A stretch of 64,000 bases of DNA from the NCBI RefSeq assembly GCF_030297595.1, contig NZ_AP028138.1, positions 1,674,001-1,738,000 on the forward strand, read 5' to 3'. The position numbers were made by a program, and so were the translations under genes. Position 1 is the first letter of the stretch. Each line of letters begins with the position of its first letter. A model generated the notes under the pieces. The model was not told the origin of the DNA. It did no database searches and was given only the letters and a program-made list of their open reading frames with translations. Below, piece by piece: positions 55,393 to 64,000 of the stretch. Source of the stretch: Polynucleobacter sp. HIN7. Its GTDB lineage: Bacteria; Pseudomonadota; Gammaproteobacteria; Burkholderiales; Burkholderiaceae.

Positions 55393-56955
55393 TTAATGAC
55401 TTTGTTTAGGCGGATTAACTTGCTCACTGGCTTGGGCCTGAAAAGCGGGGCCACTGCGATTCCACCAGCCACCACCCAGTGCAGCAAATAATGCGGCAGT
55501 ATTCGCAAACCGACTTGCTTGCACATCAATCAAGCGGAATTTAGTTTGCTGATACTGTCGCTGAGCAATTAATACTGCGAGATAACTACCAGTACCGAGT
55601 TTATATTGTTCCTCTAATAAATTGAGGTACTCCAAGGCATTGCGCTCTGCCTCTGAAGCAGCCCGCAGTGCAAGAGCGTCACTCTCAAGGGCTTGCAGCG
55701 CATTTGCTACTTCTTGAAATGCATTCAATACCGTTGCTTGATACTGAAATACTGCAGCCTCATAGGTTGCAATAGCGCCACGCCGTTGAGCTAGCAATGC
55801 ACCCCCTTGAAATAAAGGCTGAAATACCCCGCCAGCCACAGACCAAATAGCAGCATTTGGTCCAAATAGGGCGCCAGTCGTCAAAGCCTGCGAGCCCATC
55901 GCGCCACTTAAGGTGATTTGAGGCAAGAGGTTAGCAGTTGCAACACCTACTAACGCATTCGTTGACTTGATATATGCCTCGGCGGCACGAATATCAGGAC
56001 GTTGACGAACCAGATCCGATGGGATTGAAAGTGGGATGCGCTCCGGTAGGTTCAGTTTAGCCAGATCAAACTTAGCCAACTGTGCATTACCAGGAAAATC
56101 GCCCACATAAACTGCCAATTGATTTCGGGTGAACGAAAGATTCTTATCAATATTCAATAAATCAATTTGTGAGCTGGCTGCAAGCGAAATCTGTGAAGTT
56201 AGATCAACGCGCGATGCTGTTCCTATTTCTAACTGCTTACTAATTAGATCAGCCAGATTTTTCTGGGACTCGTAGATCTCTAAATTGGATTGATATTGAG
56301 CACGAAGTGCAGCCTCGCGAATTGCCGTCGTGACAATATTGGCTGTCAAACTTAGATAAGCACCTTCTAATTGAAATCCGGTGATTTCTGCTTGAGCCTG
56401 GGCGCTCTGCACGGCACGTCGCGCCCCTCCAAATACATCCAAGTTGTAATTTACGGAAACCGAGGTATTGTAAAGATTGAATATGTTTGGATTGCCTGAG
56501 CTGAGCCCAAAGGTCGACGGCGTAATTTGTTGGCGCGTTGCTGATGCTCCCAAACCAATACTTGGAAACAATAAAGATCCAAAGGCTGCGTTCGCATTCT
56601 CTTGAGCAGCTCGCAAAGTTGCATCGGCTGAGGCTAGGGTTGGATTCCGCTTTAAAGCTTGCTTGATGAGTGCATCTAATTCAGGGGAACGATACAGAGA
56701 CCACCACTCCGCTGGAATATCAGCAGCAGGATCTAAGGACTGTTTTGTTCCACCAATACTTGGTGCAGTTGCCAACTCTGAGGAAACGGGTTTTTCTGTA
56801 TAAGAAGCAACTTTTGGAGCATCGGGTTTTTTAAAGTCTGGACCCACAGCGCAGGCCGTTAAGCCAAGGCAAACCAAAAGACTAAAGCCATGCTTGAGTG
56901 GATTTAGCGAAATGGAATGACAAAGAGAAGATTGAAAATCGAAAAGGCTCTTCAC
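55393..56955 (-). CDS. RND efflux outer membrane factor (OprM/NodT family)
   Basis: A 520-residue outer membrane channel lipoprotein. The lipobox is LGLTAC (Cys about residue 35), followed by AVGPDFKKPDAP, the usual NodT start, then WWSLYRSPELDALIKQALKRNP and the two efflux repeats of coiled coils. The GTG at 56955 is the only start that keeps the signal. It is the first gene of the efflux operon, 39 bp after glmS. No local regulator gene is present. Confidence 0.92.
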   Translation of the reverse strand: MKSLFDFQSSLCHSISLNPLKHGFSLLVCLGLTACAVGPDFKKPDAPKVASYTEKPVSSELATAPSIGGTKQSLDPAADIPAEWWSLYRSPELDALIKQALKRNPTLASADATLRAAQENANAAFGSLLFPSIGLGASATRQQITPSTFGLSSGNPNIFNLYNTSVSVNYNLDVFGGARRAVQSAQAQAEITGFQLEGAYLSLTANIVTTAIREAALRAQYQSNLEIYESQKNLADLISKQLEIGTASRVDLTSQISLAASSQIDLLNIDKNLSFTRNQLAVYVGDFPGNAQLAKFDLAKLNLPERIPLSIPSDLVRQRPDIRAAEAYIKSTNALVGVATANLLPQITLSGAMGSQALTTGALFGPNAAIWSVAGGVFQPLFQGGALLAQRRGAIATYEAAVFQYQATVLNAFQEVANALQALESDALALRAASEAERNALEYLNLLEEQYKLGTGSYLAVLIAQRQYQQTKFRLIDVQASRFANTAALFAALGGGWWNRSGPAFQAQASEQVNPPKQSH

Positions 56956-56994
56956 ACCTATTATTTGACCACAACGAGCTTACTTTTGGATGAA

Positions 56995-58827
56995 TTACTC
57001 GACCGTAACGCTTTTAGCTAAATTACGTGGTTTATCAACATCTGTACCAAGGGCTACTGCAGTGTGATAAGCCAAGAGCTGGAGCGGAATAACGTGTAAT
57101 AGCGGGGATAAATTACCGTAATGCTCTGGTAAGCGAATCACCTGAATACCATCTTCACTTCTAATTTCGGTACCCTGGTCAGCGAAAACATAAAGGCGAC
57201 CTCCGCGAGCTTTGACCTCTTGCATATTCGATTTCAGTTTTTCGAGTAACAAGTCATTAGGCGCTACGGTAACAACCGGCATCGCCTCAGTCACTAAAGC
57301 AAGCGGTCCGTGCTTGAGCTCACCAGCTGGATAAGCTTCCGCATGGATATAAGAAATCTCTTTTAACTTTAGGGCGCCCTCAAGGGCGATCGGGAAATGC
57401 AAGCCGCGCCCCAAGAAAAGCGCATTTTGACAATTCGCGAATGCCTGGCTCCAGGCAATGATTTGTGGCTCTAATGCCAATACAGCATGAATGGCTTGTG
57501 GCAAATGGCGCAAATCATCGAATACTTTCTTCTCGGCCAGAAGTGATAAATGCCCTGAGCGTTTGGCAATCGCATTAGCCAATAAATACAACGCAACCAA
57601 TTGAGTAGTGAAGGCCTTGGTCGACGCTACTCCAACTTCAGTACCAGCGTGTGTCAAAAAGTGCCATTTCGTTTCTCGCACCATCGCGCTCGACGCTACA
57701 TTGCAAATTGATAAGCTTAGTGGGTGACCTAGCTCTTTGGCATGACGTAAGGCGGCTAAGGTGTCTGCTGTTTCTCCAGATTGGGAGACAACCACAATCA
57801 AGGTTCTTGGATTTGGAATCGATTGTCGATACCGGTATTCGCTAGCAATTTCAACCTGCGTCGGAATCTTTGCAATGTCTTCAAACCAATATTTAGCGAC
57901 GCAGGCTGAGTAATAACTTGTTCCGCAGGCAAGGATCAATACCTGATCAAATTCCTGCCACTCTTGCGGACCCGCAGCAAATAAAGCCGGGCCAAGTTCA
58001 GCAATATTTGCAATCGTGTCGGAGACCGCACGGGCTTGCTCAAATATCTCCTTTTGCATGAAGTGCTGATAGGGCCCCAATTCAACTGCTTGCGCCTGAA
58101 CGGGCATCGGTGTAATTTCACGCGTCATCGCCTGACCAGTTCGATCCCAAACCTCAAATCCATTAATAGTCATAGCAACCAGATCGCCCTCTTCTAAATA
58201 AGCCATGGTTTTGGCCTTACCGGCTAAAGCAAGCGCATCTGAAGATAAGTAGTGGCCATCTTCACCGATTGCAATAATGAGCGGTGAGCCGGCACGAGCG
58301 CCCACTAAGAGATGGGGCTCGGCTTGAGCAATGACGGCAATCGCATAAGCACCTTTTAATTGTTCGATCGCTTGCGCAACTGCGTTCTTTAGATCTGGCT
58401 TAGCAAGCTTAATAAATTCCTGATGAACTAAATGGGCAATGACCTCGGTATCAGTTTCCGATTCAAACACATAGCCAGATGCTTTTAGCTGATCGCGCAA
58501 TACTTCATAGTTTTCAATAATGCCGTTATGCACAACCGCTATTTGGCCATTCGAAATATGTGGGTGCGCATTATGCGTATCGGGTCTGCCATGCGTCGCC
58601 CAACGCGTGTGCGCGATCCCAACCTGACCACAAAACTCCTGTGCTTGCTTTGCCAAATCAGCTACACGCGCAGTAGTTCTAGCTCGCTCGATCGGATGAC
58701 CCGGTTGCTGACTATCAATCACGGCGAATCCGCAGGAATCATACCCACGATACTCTAAGCGTCGCAATCCCTCGATTAGGGTATCGACTACATTTGTTTT
58801 GGCAACTGCCCCAACGATTCCACACAT
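56995..58827 (-). CDS. glmS: Glutamine-fructose-6-phosphate aminotransferase
   Basis: A 610-residue enzyme that makes glucosamine 6-phosphate for peptidoglycan and LPS. The catalytic Cys is at position 2 (MCGIVGAV), [15 protein letters not shown] glutaminase motifs follow, then two SIS domains ([17 protein letters not shown] and the C-terminal [11 protein letters not shown]). The terminal Glu and length are normal. It follows glmU by 9 bp, joining two successive steps of UDP-GlcNAc synthesis. Confidence 0.98.
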   Translation of the reverse strand: MCGIVGAVAKTNVVDTLIEGLRRLEYRGYDSCGFAVIDSQQPGHPIERARTTARVADLAKQAQEFCGQVGIAHTRWATHGRPDTHNAHPHISNGQIAVVHNGIIENYEVLRDQLKASGYVFESETDTEVIAHLVHQEFIKLAKPDLKNAVAQAIEQLKGAYAIAVIAQAEPHLLVGARAGSPLIIAIGEDGHYLSSDALALAGKAKTMAYLEEGDLVAMTINGFEVWDRTGQAMTREITPMPVQAQAVELGPYQHFMQKEIFEQARAVSDTIANIAELGPALFAAGPQEWQEFDQVLILACGTSYYSACVAKYWFEDIAKIPTQVEIASEYRYRQSIPNPRTLIVVVSQSGETADTLAALRHAKELGHPLSLSICNVASSAMVRETKWHFLTHAGTEVGVASTKAFTTQLVALYLLANAIAKRSGHLSLLAEKKVFDDLRHLPQAIHAVLALEPQIIAWSQAFANCQNALFLGRGLHFPIALEGALKLKEISYIHAEAYPAGELKHGPLALVTEAMPVVTVAPNDLLLEKLKSNMQEVKARGGRLYVFADQGTEIRSEDGIQVIRLPEHYGNLSPLLHVIPLQLLAYHTAVALGTDVDKPRNLAKSVTVE

Positions 58828-58836
58828 AAAAAGGAT

Positions 58837-60252
58837 TTACTTTCGAGCAATCTTTTTTGTTTTTGGCGACGCACTTTTCAATTTCGTGGGACGTTGCCAT
58901 TCAATCGAAATTTGCTTTGCCCGCGATACCGTTAATTTTCCTGCAGGTGCATCCTTGGTGAGTGTAGTGCCTGCGCCTAGCGTGGCGCCTTTGCCTACCT
59001 TTACAGGGGCAACCAACTGCGTATCCGAGCCAATAAATACATCGTCTTCAATCACTGTTTGGTGCTTATTAACTCCATCGTAATTGCAAGTAATCGTGCC
59101 TGCGCCAATGTTGACGCGTGATCCAACAATCGAATCACCCACATACGCTAAGTGATTGGCTTTGCTCTGTGATGCAATTTTGCTATTTTTAACTTCTACA
59201 AAATTGCCAATATGAACATCGCTTGCCAATTCAGCGCCCGGCCGAATCCGTGCATAGGGTCCTATTCGATTAGCAGGGCCAATCCTAGCGCCGTCAAGAT
59301 GGCTAAATGCTTCGATCGTGGTGCCCTCTCCAATGTTCGTATCTTTTAAGACGCAATAGGGTCCGATGCGAACCTGATCAGCTAGGGTTACGATTCCTTC
59401 AAAAACACAACCGACATCAATCCATACATCCTTGCCACAGCGCAACTCACCGCGAACATCGATTCGATTAGGATCAAAAAGCGTGACACCATTCTCTAAA
59501 AGCGCTTGAGCGATCTGACGCTGCAACACGCGCTCTAACTCCGCTAATTGTATGCGGTCGTTTACCCCCAGAATCTCATAATCATCGATCGCTTGGGCGG
59601 ATCGCACTGGCACACCCGCCTTAACCGCCATGGCGATGACATCCGTTAAGTAATATTCACCTTGCGCATTTTTAGCTTTAATCCCTTTAAGCCACTTGCC
59701 CAATTGCTTAGTGGGCAAAACCATGATGCCGGTATTAATTTCTGAAATCGAGCGAATGGTCGAATTAGCATCCCTTTCCTCAACAATGGCTTGCACATTG
59801 CCATCAAGGTCGCGCACAATACGACCATAACCAAATGGATTTTGCATGCGGTGAGTTAGTAAACCAACTGCTCCATCGCTTAAGCGGGCAAGCTTATTTA
59901 AGGTTTCTTTAGAACATAGAGGTACATCGCCATACAACACGAGTGTGGGCAACGCAGGATTTAATTTTGGCAAAGCTTGCAATAGTGCATGGCCCGTTCC
60001 TTTTTGCTCTTTTTGCAAAACGGTCTTGACCTTATTAAAGCGCTGATCAAAATCAGCTAAATGGCCTAAGAATGTTTGAACCTGTTGTGCACCATGCCCA
60101 ATCACAACAAGCGGCTGGGCCTTGGGCACAAGCGCTAATGCGGTTTCAAGCACATGCTGTAGTAACGGTTTTCCCGCTAGAGGCTGCAATACCTTTGGCA
60201 AAGCGGATTTCATACGCTTGCCTTGCCCAGCAGCCAAGATGACGATATTCAT
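58837..60252 (-). CDS. glmU: Bifunctional N-acetylglucosamine-1-phosphate uridyltransferase/acetyltransferase
   Basis: A 471-residue enzyme. The N-terminal uridyltransferase has [24 protein letters not shown], and the C-terminal acetyltransferase has left-handed beta-helix hexapeptide repeats ([23 protein letters not shown] onward) with [24 protein letters not shown]. The ATG at 60252 directly precedes the family start; a TTG nine codons earlier is less likely. It ends with a basic tail. Confidence 0.97.
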   Translation of the reverse strand: MNIVILAAGQGKRMKSALPKVLQPLAGKPLLQHVLETALALVPKAQPLVVIGHGAQQVQTFLGHLADFDQRFNKVKTVLQKEQKGTGHALLQALPKLNPALPTLVLYGDVPLCSKETLNKLARLSDGAVGLLTHRMQNPFGYGRIVRDLDGNVQAIVEERDANSTIRSISEINTGIMVLPTKQLGKWLKGIKAKNAQGEYYLTDVIAMAVKAGVPVRSAQAIDDYEILGVNDRIQLAELERVLQRQIAQALLENGVTLFDPNRIDVRGELRCGKDVWIDVGCVFEGIVTLADQVRIGPYCVLKDTNIGEGTTIEAFSHLDGARIGPANRIGPYARIRPGAELASDVHIGNFVEVKNSKIASQSKANHLAYVGDSIVGSRVNIGAGTITCNYDGVNKHQTVIEDDVFIGSDTQLVAPVKVGKGATLGAGTTLTKDAPAGKLTVSRAKQISIEWQRPTKLKSASPKTKKIARK

Positions 60253-60303
60253 GGGATTAATTATAGGGCTTAGAAGCAACCTAGTGATGCAGATGGACGT
60301 ACT

Positions 60304-61215
60304 TTAGTCCTTATGGATCCAGGTTAGCGATGACCAAGCGGGCTCTGTTGCGACACACACATCAATACCCTCATCGATTGCACGATCACCCTCATACGAT
60401 TTAACGAAATGGGTCAAATCCGAGTGAATGGATAGATTCTGAAAATCAAAAGCGTCTTGGTCTAAAAGGTGAGATGGAACAATCTGATGTAAGGAACGAA
60501 ACAGGTTTTCAATCCGACCAGGAAACTCCTTCTCCCACTCCCGTAGTAATTTTTTCATGGCAGCCCTTTGCAAATTGGGCTGACTGCCACATAAATCACA
60601 AGGAATAATTGGAAACTGCATCGATTGTGCATAGCGCTCGATTAATTTTTCAGGAACATACGCTAAAGGCCGAATGACCAAATGACGTCCATCATCAGAG
60701 CGCAATTTAGGCGGCATTGCTTTTAACTTGCCTCCATAAAACATATTGAGTAGTAATGTTTCTAAGATGTCATCGCGGTGGTGACCTAATGCGATCTTAG
60801 TTGCCCCCAGCTCATCGGCAACTCGATACAAAATCCCACGACGTAAACGAGAACATAATCCGCAGGTTGTTTTCCCCTCAGGAATCACCCGCTTCACAAT
60901 GCTATAGGTATCTTGCTCTTCAATATGAAAAGGGATATTGAGTTCGCGTAAATAATTAGGTAGCGTGTCACTGGGAAAGTTAGGTTGTTTTTGATCTAAG
61001 TTCACAGCAACCAGATCAAATGAAATCGGCGCCCGTTCACGTAACTTCAATAAAATATCAAGTAAGGTATAGCTATCCTTACCGCCAGACAGACACACCA
61101 TCACCTTATCACCATCGGCAATCATGCCAAAATCACCGATCGCTTGGCCAACCAGGCGACATAGTTTTTTATCTAGCTTATTCTCTTCAAATGCTTGCTT
61201 ACGAGGGTCTACCAT
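60304..61215 (-). CDS. ttcA: tRNA 2-thiocytidine(32) synthetase TtcA
   Basis: A 303-residue PP-loop enzyme that thiolates C32 in some tRNAs. The ATP motif SGGKDS lies in [15 protein letters not shown] (about residue 44); the Fe-S Cys pair is in [10 protein letters not shown] and another is in [10 protein letters not shown]. It lies 12 bases after folB and 51 bases before glmU on the same strand. Confidence 0.96.
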   Translation of the reverse strand: MVDPRKQAFEENKLDKKLCRLVGQAIGDFGMIADGDKVMVCLSGGKDSYTLLDILLKLRERAPISFDLVAVNLDQKQPNFPSDTLPNYLRELNIPFHIEEQDTYSIVKRVIPEGKTTCGLCSRLRRGILYRVADELGATKIALGHHRDDILETLLLNMFYGGKLKAMPPKLRSDDGRHLVIRPLAYVPEKLIERYAQSMQFPIIPCDLCGSQPNLQRAAMKKLLREWEKEFPGRIENLFRSLHQIVPSHLLDQDAFDFQNLSIHSDLTHFVKSYEGDRAIDEGIDVCVATEPAWSSLTWIHKD

Positions 61216-61227
61216 CGGCGGCTCCCA

Positions 61228-61629
61228 TTAGTCAGATGCTTGCTTCATCTTAAAGACTTCAACACCAACCGCTTCACAATCCGGATAGACATCGGGCTTT
61301 GCAGTACTAACTCGTACCGCCATCACATTTGGATGCTCAAGAATTGCTGCCACGATCTCATCGCAGAGGGTTTCTTGTAAATGAATATGGCCGCGTTTAA
61401 CGCGCTCTACGATGGTCTTTCGAATGAAATCATAATCAAGTACCTCTTCTAAAAGATCTTGCTTCGGGGTATTTAGTTCCAGGGGAACATAAATCTCGAC
61501 ATTGAAGATCACCCTCTGCTCGGCGCGCTTCTCAAAATCATGAACGCCAATATTGATATAAACCTCGTAGTCTTTCAAAAAGAGACGTCGACAATGAATC
61601 AGGCTTGGATGAGATAGTAATGAGTGCAT
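61228..61629 (-). CDS. folB: Dihydroneopterin aldolase
   Basis: A 133-residue FolB that cleaves dihydroneopterin in folate synthesis. Motifs are NIGVHDFEKRAEQRVIFNVEI, LDYDFIRKTIVERVKRGHIHLQETLCDEI and a late VSTAKPDVYPDCEAVGVEV. A short N-terminal extension (MHSLLSHPSLIHCRRLF) precedes the usual start. It is 8 bases after the FolM-like reductase gene. Confidence 0.93.
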   Translation of the reverse strand: MHSLLSHPSLIHCRRLFLKDYEVYINIGVHDFEKRAEQRVIFNVEIYVPLELNTPKQDLLEEVLDYDFIRKTIVERVKRGHIHLQETLCDEIVAAILEHPNVMAVRVSTAKPDVYPDCEAVGVEVFKMKQASD

Positions 61630-61637
61630 AGAAACTA

Positions 61638-62432
61638 TTATTTAATTTTGAACATCACATCCCGATCGGATGCAAGTAAATGTTGTCCGCCATCAACATA
61701 CAGCGTAGTCCCCGTAATCGACTTAGCATTGGCTAAGAAAAATGCGGCGCTCGCAATATCCTGTGCGGTAGATGATTGCCCCAGCGGAGTAGCTTGGTGG
61801 GCTTTCTCAAACTCGGATTGACTCTGATCACCCGATGGCAAGGTAATCCCTGGGGCCAAACCAACAGAGCGCATATATGGGGCGAAATCGCGAGCCATCA
61901 TTTCGGTAGCGGTTAATAAGGCACTTTTAGAAAGCGTATACGAAAAATAATCCGGATTTAAATTGATTAACTTTTGATCTAATAATTGAATGGTTGCGGG
62001 AACAAAGTCTTTGCTGATTGGCTGAGTCTTAAGATGATGAAACATTGCTTGAGCCATCAGAATTGGGGCTGCAAGATTAATTTGGGCATGGCGCTCAATT
62101 AAGTTCGCACTCACCAAATGATCGTCCTGGCTGGGTCGATCGTATTCGAAAATTGCAGCACTATTAATTAGACAATCAATTCTTGAAAATTGATTGATGC
62201 TTTTTTCGATCAAAGATTCGACTTCTGCTTGATGCGACAAATTTGCCTGCAGCGCAATCGCCTTCACTCCCAATCCATGAATCTCAGCAACCACGGCTTT
62301 TGCCTCTTGGGTAGATTGGCCATAATGAACAATGACATTCCAGCCTTCGCGAGCAAAATACAGGGCGATTTCTCGACCAAGGCGCTTGGCTGCGCCGGTG
62401 ACCAAAACTGTCCGATCTGCCATTGTTTTCAT
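61638..62432 (-). CDS. SDR family reductase, probable pteridine/dihydromonapterin reductase (FolM-like)
   Basis: A 264-residue short-chain reductase. The cofactor motif is TGAAKRLG (TGX3RXG), which marks the PTR1/FolM subgroup, and the catalytic Tyr-Lys is in YTLSKSALL. INSAAIFEYDRPSQ replaces the common NNAG stretch. Placement directly before folB supports a role in pterin metabolism, such as dihydromonapterin or dihydrofolate reduction. A start at the second ATG (62423) is possible. Confidence 0.85.
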   Translation of the reverse strand: MKTMADRTVLVTGAAKRLGREIALYFAREGWNVIVHYGQSTQEAKAVVAEIHGLGVKAIALQANLSHQAEVESLIEKSINQFSRIDCLINSAAIFEYDRPSQDDHLVSANLIERHAQINLAAPILMAQAMFHHLKTQPISKDFVPATIQLLDQKLINLNPDYFSYTLSKSALLTATEMMARDFAPYMRSVGLAPGITLPSGDQSQSEFEKAHQATPLGQSSTAQDIASAAFFLANAKSITGTTLYVDGGQHLLASDRDVMFKIK

Positions 62433-62467
62433 GTGCTGTAGAAAAAACTCACTTAGACTAGCGAGCT

Positions 62468-63646
62468 ATGGATATTAACCTGACACGGGCGCAAGCGGAA
62501 CATTTAGAGGCCATCCTAACCAAAATTTCCCAAGAAATTCAGGAAAAGGGTGGTTGGATCCCCTTTTCACGTTACATGGAGCTCGCCCTGTATCAGCCTA
62601 GCCTGGGTTATTACACCAGCGCCCTAGAAAAATTTGGACGCTCTGGAGATTTCATAACCGCTCCAGAAATCAGCCCATTTTTTGGCCAAACCATTGTTAA
62701 TACGATTCTGCCCGTACTAGAAGGATTAAGAAAGCAGGGGCAACAGACCCGCATCATCGAAATCGGCGCGGGGACAGGGCAGCTTGCCAAGACGATCCTA
62801 TTGGATCTGCACCGTCGCGGCTTTAAACTCGATGAATATCACATCATTGATGTGTCACCGAATTTAACTGAACGTCAACAAAAATTACTGCTAGACATAT
62901 GTCGCAGTCATGGGATTGAAACGCATTGTCAGTGGCATTCAGAGGTATTGCCTTCTTTTCATGGCGTCGTTATGGCCAATGAAGTACTCGATGCAATTCC
63001 CTGTGAACGTATTGTGTATCAAGACCATGCTTGGCACTATGCTGGGGTTGGGCTTGGAACAGAGCCTGATCAATTTCTTATATCTGTACCCGGAGAAAAA
63101 CTAGAGGTCCAACCATTGATCAACTGCGCGAGCAATGGGTATATGACTGAAATCCACCCTCAGGCCGAGGCTTGGTTTGCAAAAGTGATTGATCGGCTCG
63201 ATGAGGGTTTATTGCTGATAATTGACTATGGCTTTCACCAGCAGGAGTATTACCACCCCCAACGAAATACCGGCACACTCATGGCGCACTTTCATCATCA
63301 AGCGCTAAGCAATGTGCTAGCCTTACCCGGTATCTCGGATATCACCTGCCACATCAATTTCTCGAAGCTTTTGCATTCAATAGAGAACAAAGAAAATGTA
63401 CAGTCATTTTTTTCTAGCCAAGCATCGTACTTGTTGGATGCTGGCATTACCGATTTAGTATTGCAGCAATCTGATCCAAGCGACCCTCAGCAGATGATCG
63501 CCATATCGAATGGAATACAGAAATTAATTTCAGAAGCTGAAATGGGAGAGCTCTTCAAAGTATTGGCTTTCGGTAAACACCTAAAAGCTCTTGATTTGGA
63601 TCTCTATGCACTCCCCGGCTTTGGGGGCCGTAACCGAGTTTATTAA
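62468..63646 (+). CDS. Class I SAM-dependent methyltransferase, MidA/NDUFAF7-like
   Basis: A 392-residue protein of the DUF185/MidA family. Seen are GGWIPFSRYMELALYQPSLGYYTS, SGDFITAPEISPFFGQT, the SAM loop IIEIGAGTGQLAKTIL (about residue 99), ANEVLDAIPCERI and DYGFHQQEYYHPQRNTGTL. The mitochondrial homologue methylates an arginine of a complex I subunit, so a role in NADH dehydrogenase assembly is possible here. It diverges from the FolM-like gene across 35 bp and overlaps cca by 4 bases at the stops. Confidence 0.92.
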   Translation: MDINLTRAQAEHLEAILTKISQEIQEKGGWIPFSRYMELALYQPSLGYYTSALEKFGRSGDFITAPEISPFFGQTIVNTILPVLEGLRKQGQQTRIIEIGAGTGQLAKTILLDLHRRGFKLDEYHIIDVSPNLTERQQKLLLDICRSHGIETHCQWHSEVLPSFHGVVMANEVLDAIPCERIVYQDHAWHYAGVGLGTEPDQFLISVPGEKLEVQPLINCASNGYMTEIHPQAEAWFAKVIDRLDEGLLLIIDYGFHQQEYYHPQRNTGTLMAHFHHQALSNVLALPGISDITCHINFSKLLHSIENKENVQSFFSSQASYLLDAGITDLVLQQSDPSDPQQMIAISNGIQKLISEAEMGELFKVLAFGKHLKALDLDLYALPGFGGRNRVY

Positions 63647-64000
63647 GACAGCGCTTCTTGAATGGTGAAGAGGCGCACCCTCTCAAGCTCCGTATGAATT
63701 GCTTTACCTAACTCATTGACATCTGAGCGTTGGCTTACAGACTTCGCAATTTGTCCGGCATCAATACCTATCAATTTGCTAACCAGCTTTTGCCAAACTG
63801 CTATATCAATCCCTAGCACCTCAAAAAGACTAAGTAGTTCCATGATACGGTGAGGCTTTCTCCATAAGTCAGCCCGATTAAAAAATGCCAGAATATCGTT
63901 TGGAATTAATTTGGAGTGCACTGACTCAAAATCCGCCGCAATCTGGCAATATTCGGCAATCTCATTTGGCACCTTCGACCCACGAGCCCACTCCTGGATT
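63643..64000 (-). CDS. cca: CCA-adding tRNA nucleotidyltransferase, C-terminal part (cut by window end)
   Basis: The last 119 codons of a gene that continues past the window. The visible part, WARGSKVPNEIAEYCQIAADF and FFNRADLWRKPHRIMELLSLFE, closely matches the C-terminal region of bacterial multifunctional CCA proteins, which add or repair the tRNA 3' CCA end. The catalytic N-terminal and HD domains are not visible, so activity cannot be judged. The frame is open to the window edge. Confidence 0.85.
   Translation of the reverse strand, partial: IQEWARGSKVPNEIAEYCQIAADFESVHSKLIPNDILAFFNRADLWRKPHRIMELLSLFEVLGIDIAVWQKLVSKLIGIDAGQIAKSVSQRSDVNELGKAIHTELERVRLFTIQEALS

Overview
The window reads as chromosomal core genome of a free-living betaproteobacterium of the Burkholderiaceae, most consistent with Polynucleobacter or a close relative. 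The grounds are gene order (rpoH next to a full aa3-type oxidase operon; rhodanese-grxC-secB-gpsA; gshA-gshB-EIIA-ptsH-ptsI; a TorF-like porin with glnK-amtB; a two-gene metH; PhaM), moderate GC judged by eye, and very tight gene packing. I see no insertion sequence, prophage, CRISPR array, rRNA or tRNA. The taxon is inferred; no 16S or search was available.

Layout. 1-412 is the 3' end of rpoH. 416-9269 (mostly minus strand) is a cytochrome c oxidase operon: ctaC, ctaD, a 37-codon assembly peptide, ctaG, DUF2970, ctaE, SURF1, an unknown membrane-anchored protein, ctaA, cyoE and Sco, with a small twin-helix protein on the opposite strand. 9456-16613 holds a BioC-like methyltransferase, comF, trmL, the rhodanese-grxC-secB-gpsA set, gpmA, a carboxy-terminal protease and a MoeB/ThiF protein. 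16610-24118 joins a regulatory (transport-less) PTS, glutathione synthesis and ammonium uptake; the TorF-glnK-amtB unit has a consensus sigma-54 promoter and two NtrC-like sites upstream. 24374-30672 has ubiK, an MFS transporter and the lipoate operon (lipB, lipA and neighbours), a 2Fe-2S ferredoxin and a VanZ protein. 30711-37743 has birA-coaX, rfaE2 and a tightly coupled run: exported glutathione peroxidase, flavin oxidoreductase, DUF1365, cyclopropane-type fatty acid methyltransferase and SDR. 37746-45013 holds dsbA, a SPOR protein, argS and split metH. 45065-51029 holds phaM, an MBL-fold hydrolase that overlaps it antisense, aceK with a DUF1289 partner, acuI, a small lipoprotein, a flavin reductase and a GST. 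51030-63646 holds an RND efflux operon downstream of glmU-glmS, then ttcA, folB, a FolM-like reductase and a MidA-like methyltransferase. The window ends inside cca.

Themes. The operons serve respiration, redox homeostasis, nitrogen sensing, lipoylation and envelope synthesis. Genes are packed so tightly that 11 of 12 convergent junctions have gaps of 4 bp or less or overlap, and several divergent pairs are only 15-40 bp apart. Nothing here is clearly a new defence or mobile system. The points most worth a second look are the sigma-54/NtrC region, a rhodanese that has lost its catalytic cysteine, a Sco-like protein with a changed cysteine motif in the oxidase operon, the peroxidase/lipid-modification operon, the phaM/MBL antisense overlap and the candidate leaderless promoters.
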